Below, one piece after another: positions 1 to 10,298 of a stretch of 64,000 nt of DNA (positions are counted from its first letter, which is position 1; each line of letters starts with the position of its first letter). The DNA is from Seison nebaliae (Eukaryota; Rotifera; Pararotatoria; Seisonacea; Seisonidae). Made by a program: the position numbers and the translations under genes. Below the pieces are notes generated by a model that was not told where the DNA came from, searched no databases, and saw only the letters and a list, made by a program, of their open reading frames with translations. The stretch spans positions 32,648 to 96,647 of the forward strand of contig JALJEE010000366.1 in the NCBI GenBank assembly GCA_023231475.1. The letters run 5' to 3'.

Positions 1-4
1 GAAT

Positions 5-2377
5 ATGACGACGAATGTTAATGATGTGAACAAGAATGAGTTAATAAATAATTTATATCAGAATTATAATAAGGAACATCTTTCAAATTATAATGAGAAT
101 GAGAATATTCAAACGTCGTTATGGGCAGGAAATACGTCAATTATTGGAGCAGTGAGTCAAGAGCCGAAGATAGATATTAATTATTTTAATTATCTCAATG
201 CTTATTATCAATATCTTTCCGAATCAACTACTCAAACAACAACATCAATAACATCATCTTCTGCTATATCTTCATTCATTTGTTCTACCACTGCTTCACA
301 AACATCATCATTTACACCATGCTCAATGTCGAATCTTTCAACAGATACTACTGCATGTAATAATCAAATCATCAATAATAACAACGACAACAACAATAAT
401 AATCATAATAATAATAATAATGAATCTCTTGTTCCATCATCATTTATGTATGATACTTTAACAAATCCGATGTCGATGTATTTCCATTTATATGATGGAG
501 ATAAACCCACCATTCTATTAGATACGACAAATAATATGAGTTATTCGAACAACGCTAATACTTCGTCAACACATTTGACTAATATGAATACAGAAGAGAT
601 ACCGATTGCATATCCATCGGAAACGTTTTCTAATCCGTTCGATTTACTTGCATATCCAAATCATCTATCTATTTATGATGAGAATTTTTATAAAGTTCAA
701 GAACGTTTATTATCAGTATCATCATCTCTCTCAGCCACCACATCGTCCACTTTATCAACATCAAATAATAATTCGAGTGGCGATTTAAATGATAATTCTG
801 CTAATAATTCACAAGTGATGAATTCAAATGATTTACGAATGATTTCACCGTTTGTGGAAGGATTGTATTCTAATAATAATTTGTTGATTGATGCCGTATT
901 CAATAACAAGACCGTCTTCCAATCAATGGAATCACTTCTTCAATTTAATCCGAATAACATAAATTCCGAAAATAATGGTCTGAACGATAATTTCAATTGG
1001 TCGAATGTAACCCTTAATCAACATAATAAAGTTCAAAAGAATGATTTTAATCAACAAAATTTCCTCTTTTGTCCAATCTGTAAAGAAAAACGTATTCCAT
1101 ATAATACGAGTTCTGGAATGCAAGTTTGTCCCGTTTGTCTTTCTTTACAAATGGAGAATAAGAAGCGACGAACCAAAGTTAGTTCTCTCCAATCACTTCA
1201 TCCAATCATTTTCTTCCGACGATTCTTTTGTGCTTTACTATTTAATTAATAAAATTTGATACCTATAAATTTATTAACTCTTTTTTATTTTAATTCCTCC
1301 TACACATTTCTAGTCGTCTGTGAAACGACCTGCAAATTCGAAAAATGAAAATAAAATTGAAACAAAGAAACCTAATACTTCGACGACCATCACTCCAATA
1401 TCAGTTACATCATCGCAGTCTTCCTCTGTTACTCTTGGTACGACTTCGGCAATCACAAAGAAAACGAATAATTGTTGTAGCAACTGTCGAACAACTGAAA
1501 CGACATTATGGCGGCGAGATATTAAAGGTGAATCGGTGTGTAATGCATGTGGACTTTATTTCAAATTACATAAAGTTTTCTTTTTCGTTATATGGGATGA
1601 TATTCGCATAATTTTAATGGTCTTTTCACCTTAATCAGAAAGATCGTCCAAAATCATATATGAAAAGTATAATTCAACCAAGAAAACGTCATAAGAAACG
1701 TGAGCATAAACCACCAATTTGTCCTTCACCACCTCCAACAGACATGAAACAATTTAGGTCTAGTGTTATCACAATGAAACGGGATGCTCTCCTTCCAAAA
1801 ATTATGGAGAATAAATCTTCTCTTGCAACGTCAACATCGATGAAGGATCCACATCTTACGGAATTGACAGGAAATTTAGAAAATTATTATTCGAATGGAA
1901 ATGCATTTAATGCACGAATATTTCATAAAAGTTTTTTTTTACTTTTTCCTTTTTTCAAATTTTTCTCATTGAGGAATAGATGAGAATGTTAATGTTTTCA
2001 ATGAATTATCGAACTTTAATGGATTCTATTCATCGTCTAATACACCAATCGATAATTCGGTGTTATCAATTCTCAATAATAAAACTACAACCACTGTTGA
2101 TACTAATTATTCCTCCAACAACGATAATAATACGAATGGTCTTAATAACGATTATCATAATGATTGTAATAATGAGGAAATAAATAATAATAATAATAAC
2201 AATAATAACAATCACAATATTAATAATAATAATAATGATAATAGTGATACGATATCGGGAAAGAAGGAATGTAAAATAGATAAATTTTCTTCAATTCATT
2301 CCAATTTATCATTCCATGATAATAATTCATTAGATAATCAATATGATGCAACATCATCATTTTTATTTACCCAATAA
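5..2377 (+). CDS. GATA-type zinc-finger transcription factor (4 exons)
   Basis: Exons 5-1177, 1314-1574, 1639-1930 and 1980-2377 join in phase to 707 codons. The ATG at 5 may not be the true start because the window begins there. The conserved GATA finger is at about residues 446-470: C-x2-C-x17-C-x2-C with the LWRRD core and [12 protein letters not shown]. It is followed by the basic arm [19 protein letters not shown], which exists only after intron 2 is removed. An upstream second finger at about 356-378 is degenerate (CPIC-x15-CPVC, with no TLWRR core). The rest is Ser/Thr/Asn-rich, with Asn runs at both ends. Family knowledge: a nuclear factor binding WGATAR sites, often in endoderm, blood or epidermal fate. 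Which GATA subgroup it belongs to is not clear. Its 3' end faces the 3' end of NME7, 254 bp away. Confidence 0.9.
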
Positions 2378-2631
2378 TTCGTTGAAATTATATTTATTCA
2401 TTTCTTTTCCTCCCAATGTTTTTTTAGTTCCAATTATATATTTTATTATGAAATTTGTAAATATTTCAGAAATATGCCTTTTCCTTTTAAATTTTACAAC
2501 AATCTGTTTTTGTTCAACATTCTTCCTCTTCTCGTGCGTCATGTTACGGAATCTTATCAATCTCTCATTGTTCTTTCATCCGATCAATTGGATAGTATTT
2601 TAAAAAAGTATTCGATCTGCGTTAATCACAT

Positions 2632-4013
2632 TCAATATGATCCATAATGGAAATATATTTTTATGAATAATTTAATAAAGAAATTCTTAACTTCCAATAA
2701 CGAATCTTCTGGTAGATCGGTACAATGGATTGCATTTCTCACTTTATCTATCCCAAATTGGGCTCGTAATGTTTTCGGTCTTAACGTTCTCCCAATTTCC
2801 TGTCAATAATTTTTCCATTTTGGAACAAATTTTATATTCATCATAGATAGATCAATAATCTAACCGGATCAAATGGTCCGCAGAAATTTCGAAAATGTTT
2901 CTGAGCTTCCTTTCCTTGGAGTTCGAGAGCGATACACGGACCATTGCACAATTCATTGACCATTTTGGGATAATCTGAGAGAACGCCTTTGTATATTTCG
3001 AAGAATTCTTCAGCATCTTTCATTTGTAAGACGAAAGAATGTACTGCAATTATATCGAATCCTTCCTCTTCAATCCGTTGAATAATAGACGCTGAAAAAT
3101 CAAAAATTTTCAAAACTCTAAAATATATCTTTAATGGACTAACATGTTAGATCGCTCTTTACTGCATGAGGCTTGATAATGGTTAAAGTTACATCATCTG
3201 TAAATATCGCATTACTTCGACCAATACTCTTATTGGATGTCGAGAAGAAAATGTTTGATAATTTCTCAGTCATCATTTCAGTTTTGGAGGCTAATGTCGT
3301 TTTACTTCCAAATTTCTTCTCAATAGTTACATCAGCATCCTCGTTCGATGATATGAGTTGCCATTGCTCGACTGCTTGAAGACCTACCATTTCCAATAAT
3401 ATTAAAGTAGTACCAGCTAAATCGGTAGGTGAATATCTTAATGTTCGAAATAAACTTTGATTTTAAGAAGTAAAATAGAAACTGATCATTCGCTTCCAAA
3501 ATATTCAACATCAATCGAACGTCTTCAATCGATGGAACAATCGATCGAATATGAACAAGTTTCAATTGACTACGTGAGATGATATGCGTAATGTCACCCA
3601 AATGTTTCAATAATTCTCCTCGAATTATTCCTACTGTTCTCTCACTTTGTGCTGTACGCTTCGATCTAGTATATTCATTCCCATAATCAACAATATTTAA
3701 CAATCTTCCATTAACATTGATGGAACTTCCAATATTAAGATCATTAACTTCAACGGCTTCATGTTTCATCCGTCGTAAGAATTGACGGTTGTGCATCATA
3801 TCGAACTAATTTTATTAAGAAATTATAATTTTAGGAAGAATATTGAAGGAAACCATTTCGATGGTACCGTCATTCGGATAATAAACTAATTGATAAGTTC
3901 GTCGAATATTCGCCTGTGGATCCAACCATTGTACTTTATAAACGAAACGTTCTTCTGACTACAAGAATTTAAACGATTTGAATGATTTCTGTCAAATCTA
4001 ATCTTCTAACCAT
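2632..4013 (-). CDS. NME7: NME7-type nucleoside diphosphate kinase (DM10 + two NDK domains)
   Basis: Six exons on the minus strand: 4013-4011, 3958-3854, 3805-3483, 3436-3144, 3091-2865 and 2799-2632. They total 373 codons (372 aa, close to the 376 aa of human NME7). The first coding exon is only the ATG; exon 2 then reads SEERFVYKVQW, matching the family N-terminus. Order: DM10 domain (residues about 3-90), a degenerate first NDK domain, then a good second NDK domain with TIIKPHAV, FEIYKGVL, NGPCIALE, FCGPFDP and the catalytic-His segment NAIHCTDLPEDSLLEV near the C-terminus. In the first NDK domain the usual IKPD is replaced by IIRGE, and no active-site His segment is visible. Known role of the family: a gamma-tubulin ring complex and ciliary/centrosomal component. 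It is head-to-head with the gene starting at 4552. Confidence 0.9.
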
Positions 4014-4551
4014 ATCAATTTATCGATCAAATGCGGAAGTTGTAACAATAAAATGTTTTACGAGTAGATGTTCGGTTGTCTTGGTGATTTATTTGAAAAT
4101 CTTCTTCGTTTCTCTGAAAAGAAAAACTCTCTTTCTCTTGAATAATAAATAAGAAAATAATTTTAATATTTCAAATTTTATTCTCAATTCCATTTGAATG
4201 CAAGCTTTGGAAGATTATTTATATTTTATCGGTCTCTTATGACAATTGTTCATGGTTCTTTCATCTAGTTCTTTTGGTTCAATTTAATTGGGATCAATTT
4301 ACATTATGGAACTTCCAAAAAAATATTTTTACATATAAATTTAAAGTTAAGTTAAAAGTTTGTTAAAGAAAAGTAACTGAATAAACAATAAATTAATAAA
4401 TTTCTATGAGACTTTGGAAATAGATAAGTCGTAAAACGTGACATCGGATGGGAAATTATATCAAATCATTTTTCCGAAGTAGACTTATTTCATTCAATAA
4501 TCTATTATTTTCTTGCACTATTTACTTGAATTTTTGGGAGTTTTATATGAA
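4014..4551. other. Divergent intergenic spacer between NME7 and the FN2/Sushi gene
   Basis: About 540 bp of AT-rich sequence between two genes transcribed away from each other. It presumably holds both promoters. No convincing ORF, repeat or named motif was seen. Confidence 0.6.
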
Positions 4552-7500
4552 ATGTGGAATATTATCATTTTAATAATATTCTTAACTCATTTAACGGAGT
4601 CAAGTTCAATTCAACAATATTCATTCAACATTCTTTTTTAAATAAACTCCGATTCTTTTTTAGAGAAATATGATTTGGATTGTAAATTTCCTTTCAAAAT
4701 TAATAAGAAATCATTTAATCGATGTATTAATCTTAACAAAAGTTTTTTTTTATTGATTTTTATAAATTACTATTTCTCCATTTAGCTCATACTTGGTGTA
4801 AGATTCATGGGAGAATAGGAGAAAGAGATTGGGACTATTGTGATGAAACGAGGAAGCATTCCTTAAGTTGGAATAAGAATAATTTAAACAGGAAACGAAG
4901 TGCTTCTAATAATAAGAAAGTTAATTTTCATTCAATTATAATAACTTTCTTCTTTTTCTTTACGACAAGTAGAAGAGAAATTGTAAAATGGAAAATATAG
5001 AAATTTTCAAAAAGGTAAAAAGGAAATATGATGTTCCGGTCGTTCCACCTGATACAAAAATTGAAATAAACTGTCCAGATATAGGATATAAGATTAAAGT
5101 ATTTGATGGAAAGAAATATAAATTTTTGGAAACAATCAAAGCCACATGTCTCCCATCTGGAACATGGAAATATGATTCAGAATTAGTTGGTTGTTTTAAA
5201 GACAATGAGAAGAAGAAAAAGAAGAATAAAATTCGTCGAATAGACTTGCATAAGACGAAAATTCTAGTTAAAGAAAATATGGAAATAAATTATATAAAAA
5301 ATTACAAAGGATGGATTGAAATTGCTAAGAAGAATGTCGACAGAGCATCAAAAGAAAAGTCGAAACGTTTTCTCGATGTATTTGCTCAATCTCTGGAATT
5401 ACCTCTTCCAAAAACGGTAAACAGTAACTTGAGAAAGAGAAATGTTGGGAAGACAGTTGTCAATTCACTTTGGAATCAACTTCCGAAAACTGATAAATCA
5501 TTTTTGAATACCCAATTATCGATTGTACTTGATTCACCACACCAGAAACGAAGTTTTAATGATTTCTATTTGAAATCGATAAGTAATCCAAAAGTGTTTG
5601 GTATCGAAAGACTGAAAGAATTCTTCAGAAAGAAAGATAAGAAGAAAAAAGAATTTAAAAATACAATTTTGGCAATCTTACTAGATGATGTCATTAACTT
5701 ACAACCGATTAACTCGGAAAATAATTTTAATTCAAACAAATTACAAAATCAAAAGAAGAAATCTATTAATAGAAAGACAGAGAAGAAATTATTGGGAAAT
5801 GAAGATAATTCTGAAAAATATGAATTTGTTGAACCGTCTAAAGAACGAGAGGAATTTTTTTCAAGACGAAGATTATTTCGACAATTTCAAAAGAAGAAGA
5901 ATCAGTTGAAAAATATGGAGAAAAGAGATTTGAATGAAATCGATTTATCTAAATATGATATCGTCACACCAAAAGACAATGACACATTCTATCAATTTAT
6001 CAATAATGAATTGAAAAATAAATCAAAACACTCAATAAGAATTATGGAAGGAGAATTGACGCATAAAAATTTCAATTCAGTTTCATTTGATAATGATGAA
6101 GAAAAAACGAGAGTGAAAAAATATATATTGAATCTTCCGATAAATTATCTGGAGAATTTGAAAATAAAGAAAGGAAAGTTAGAGGATTTCTCTTCGACGA
6201 TCCAAGAATATTTATGTTCTATTAATAATGGAAAATTGCCGATATTATACGAAGCGGAAAACTTTGAGACGTATATTGTTGAACCGTTTGAGGAAACTTT
6301 ATGTGCTAGAAATCATAAATCCCCAAAGACGATTATTTTAATGGAACCGATTAAAACTACAACTACAACAACCACAACCACCATATTTGCAACCACCATC
6401 ACACATCTTTCAACCCTTAACGATAATCAGCGAGGAACCATAATAATTTCTCACGATAATGGAGAAAAAATTTCGGAGAAAGATATGAAAAAGATGATGA
6501 AGGAGAATAAGAAGAAAATTAAAGAGAAATCAGAAGAAAATATAGAAAAAACTTCTGATAAATTAACTGATAAAATTGGGAAGGCTTTAGATAAACTTCA
6601 CATTTTAGAATCAAAGGAAAATTTAACAAATGTGGCAGTGAAAACAGGCCTAAACTTATTAAAGAATTTAGTTCGACGACGAAATGGTGTGACACAAGAA
6701 CCAACTCAATTATTCTCATTAAGAAACAGACAAGAATTACCGATCAAGAAAATGAAAGATTATAATTCATTAAGCAAAATTAAATCTGTAAAATTGGGAA
6801 ATAAAAATATTCGATTTTACAAAAATCGGAAATTGGTGAAATTGGGGAGACCATCTCCAAAAAACTTACAAAGGAAACCGAAGACGTTCATAACGAGAAG
6901 AATCACTCCTTCTAAAATACAATCACGATTACATAGAAAATCGAAGATGATACGAAAAAATAATGAGAAAAAAATCAAATGGATCAGAGATAGTCGTCCA
7001 AATAATTTTAATCTGAATTTAGAAAATGACTTTCCAATAACTAAAAAGAAAGAATTTGGAAGAATATTACAAACTATTTCTGATAGAAATCAAAACAGTT
7101 TAGTCACAAAAAAATTCCATTCAAAAAATATTGGAAAACTTTACAATGATTTCGATAGAATTACTACAATCTCTCAAAGTTATACTACAGGTAGTCCAGT
7201 AACTCGAAAAAAACGGAGTGAAAGAATAACCGATTCAATCAAAAAGGATAATTTCAATTATTCTGTTAATGATAATTTCAATAATAAAATTTTGAGTACG
7301 ACCAGTTCAATGCAAATCACTACCTCCAATAATTTTGAGCAAGATAGTTTGGAATTGATGAATGACAAATTATCAATATCAAAGAACAATGAAATAGGCG
7401 AACAGGAAAAGAATGAGAAGAAGCGAATAAGTGATGAAGAAATTACTTCGAAGGTTGTCAATTCGACATCGAAACAAAATAATTTCACAAAATCGAAATT

Positions 7501-9142
7501 GTTCTCTTGGGAAACTGGATATACGACAAGTGCGTTTATGGAATCGATTGCTAACATTTCTATTAATAGAAGATTGTCGAATAATGACACAAAACTAGTT
7601 GAAAAAGAAATAAATATAACGAATATGGTGACGGGAGAAGCTGAAATAAATGAGGATTCTTTCACAATTTTTGAAACTGAATTAATTCCATTACCAGTAA
7701 CGACCACGATAGATGTATATTCAAATGTTAAGTGGAGAACTAATTCAAAGCGAAATAATACAAAAAAAGTTCCAATACAAAGGAAGAAATTGCCAGAGAA
7801 AAAGTTAGAAATTCCAGATAAGAAAATTGAAACATTTAGTACAAAGAGCAAGAAAGATTTTAAAAAACTTCTTACATCCGATAAAAAAGTTTTTCAAAAG
7901 TTTACTACTCAAGTTATAACAGTAAAATCGAAAAAAAAGAATGAAATAGATGAGAAAAAGATAACTACCCATTTTATACCACATACAATTTTAGTGACAG
8001 AAGGTGAAAAAAGTGGAGTACTGAATGAAATGGACAAAATAGAAAAGAATAAAATATTTACATTGGAACGTCCAATGGTGAAACATAAAACAACACAAAA
8101 AATGAAAAATTTGAACGAGAAGAAAAGACATGAAATGGATGAAAGTTTTTCGAACAATCCAAACTCAAAAATTAATGTGGAGAAGAAAACATTTTCAGTG
8201 AAAATTAATGGAGTCAATTCAAAAATGAATAAGAAAAATGAATATTTGTTTAATAGCAAATTAACATCAAATACAAAACCGTTAATAGAAACGAAAAATT
8301 ATACTGAATCCAAATTTTCGGTAACCGAAATGATTCCGAAGAAATTGCCAAAAATTGATTTACCTCTAAAATCTCAGAGAATATCAACTAAATTATATAC
8401 ATTGCCAATAACATCAGCTGTAACGGAATCTACTGTGAGTGAACAAATAACTGAAGGTAAGATAAATGGAAAGTTGAACGAACAGCGTCTCAAACAACAT
8501 CTGAAACAACGAACAACAACTGAATTGATCGAATTGACTTCTATTTTGTTGGGTAATAAGAGAAATTTATCGAAGAATCAGAATAGTAATAACATTCGAA
8601 ATAGTTTTAATAATGTTATTACTCCAAATTTTAATGTAACACAATTAATTCCAATGCCATCTAATTATTCAGAAATTTATTTGGTTAATGAAAATTTAAA
8701 AGAAAGAAAAGTGATAAATAATATCGTTCCAAAACCAATTCAAATATCAATCAAGAATGCAACTATTGACAAATTTAACAATATGGATAATTCTGAAGTG
8801 AAGTCGAAGGAAAAACGACAATCGAAAGTTATTGATATGTCTCAACATCATATGGGCAAATTATCATTTATTCCACCAGCTAACAAAAAGAAGAATAATA
8901 ATGAGAATAATTATGGAAAATTGGGTTCGATCACAATAAAAAAGAAAATTCCAATTACTTCAAATGAAAACGAAATCGAAATTGATAATGAGAAGGATCT
9001 TCTTGATTTAGACGATGAACCAGATAACGATTTTCTGATATTTTTAGCGAATATGAAAAAAAGCGAAAATAAGAAAATTTCAAAGAATTCCGCAACGACC
9101 ACATTCTTCTCCACTACCAGCAGTTGGCGAACGACGACATAA
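4552..9142 (+). CDS. Secreted fibronectin type II + Sushi (CCP) protein with a long Lys-rich tail
   Basis: Four exons: 4552-4603, 4664-4741, 4786-4919 and 4973-9142 (1477 aa). The long ORF starting at the 4988 ATG is not complete: three small upstream exons splice in phase. Exon 1 encodes a signal peptide (MWNIIILIIFLTHLTES). Exons 2-3 make an FN2 domain at about residues 24-62: CKFPF start, four Cys (24, 38, 48, 62), and the THTWC and DWDYC motifs. The splice into exon 4 adds a Cys at 92 that completes a four-Cys Sushi domain (92, 122, 147, 162; ATCLPSGTW). The remaining ~1300 residues are disordered, with many KKK and KR sites and Thr runs (TTTTTTTTT near 6355-6380), and no recognised domain. 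Family knowledge: FN2 binds collagen/gelatin-like ligands and CCP mediates protein binding, so an extracellular matrix or adhesion role is inferred. Possible basic cleavage sites are common (RKKR-like). Confidence 0.8.
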
Positions 9143-9272
9143 AATAAAATTTGAAAACTTTTCAAATTGAACAATAATTATTTTCTTCTTATTATAAAAT
9201 GACTCTTTCATGTTTTCTAGACAGTAGTAGCTTTGTTGTCAGTCAGTGAAGTATTTTGAGTTTGAATTATAG

Positions 9273-10298
9273 TTAACATTTGTAAGAGAATTTGTTTGCC
9301 ATGAAACTCATGACCGCCTCACGATTGGAAACTAGAATAAAACCAACAATAAGGAAAATCATTCCACTTGCAATCGAACAAGTAAATAAGATTATGATGA
9401 GATCGGTTGGTGAGAAGACAAGATGTATTTGGGTTAAATCCTCTATAAGTTTTGGAGAATTGAGAAAGAATTGAAATAAGATTAATATTATTCATTTTGG
9501 TGGAGGGAGAAATCACTTGAAACTTGAAAATACAATTCCTCTACAATTTATACATGGCGGTCCAGTTTGAACTACTTGTGTGCTTCTTTTGTGCTTTCTC
9601 GCTAGTTCTTCTAAACTACTCTTATGCATCAGAAGGAAATTCCATAAAGCTTTCATACGATCAGTGAACTTCCAATCTGACATAGTTGTTCCTCTTTCTT
9701 TTGCATATCTCGCTCTACTATCTGTATTTCCTTTCTCTTTCGTTTTCAATTTAGATGATGCTCTTTGATTATCTTTATTTTTTGATAACCTTGAATGGCT
9801 TTTCTTCCTCTGATGACTATGACCTTTCTTATGTGATGGACGTTTTGTAGTACTTTCATCGACATCTTTCGCCGGCTGTTCCTCTATCGGTTTTTTAATT
9901 TCAGACGCTGGAGAACGATCTGTACCGTCGGTAGGAACATCGGAATAAATCTCAACTAAACCAGGATCCTCATCTCTTGGATCGTTTTTTGAATTTGGGT
10001 CAAATCGTTTATCTTGCAGACTCATATAGTTTGCTGAGTTTAGATTGAAATCGTTTCGTTTTAATCGGAACAATCGATCTTCATAATCAATATTCTCGTT
10101 ATGTTGATACTTGTGAAGTTTTGGCGACAAATATGATTGATGAGGCATGAAATTTTGGTCCATTCCCACTACGTTTTTGAAGAATGGTTTCATTCGATAT
10201 ACAGGTACGAGATCGGATTCTGCAGATAATTTCAAAAATTTCTTATAAGAGAATCCATGTAAGATGTGTATGAGAAATAGACAAATGAACAAATGCAT
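9273..10298 (-). CDS. Predicted type I membrane protein, basic disordered ectodomain, family unknown
   Basis: Exons 10298-9524 and 9442-9273 (intron 81 bp) join to 314 aa. I start at the ATG at 10298; the open frame reaches a little further upstream but only to a TTG. The N-terminus is a signal peptide (MHLFICLFLIHILHG). The middle is rich in Asp/Lys/Arg/Ser, with HKKGHSHQRKKSHSR-like basic stretches. A CINC pair sits just before the splice. The second exon, too short to stand out as an ORF, encodes a strong transmembrane helix (LIIILFTCSIASGMIFLIVG) and a short cytoplasmic tail ending KFSYKC. No family recognised. It lies tail-to-tail with the FN2/Sushi gene, with 130 bp between the stops. 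The phase-consistent splice and the helix support the join, but the donor (GTTTCAAG) is weak. Confidence 0.6.

Noticed and set aside
7258-7851. 197-aa minus-strand hydrophobic ORF
   Set aside because: Antisense of the Lys/Asn-rich tail of the FN2/Sushi gene; purine-rich coding gives false Phe/Leu/Ser ORFs opposite.
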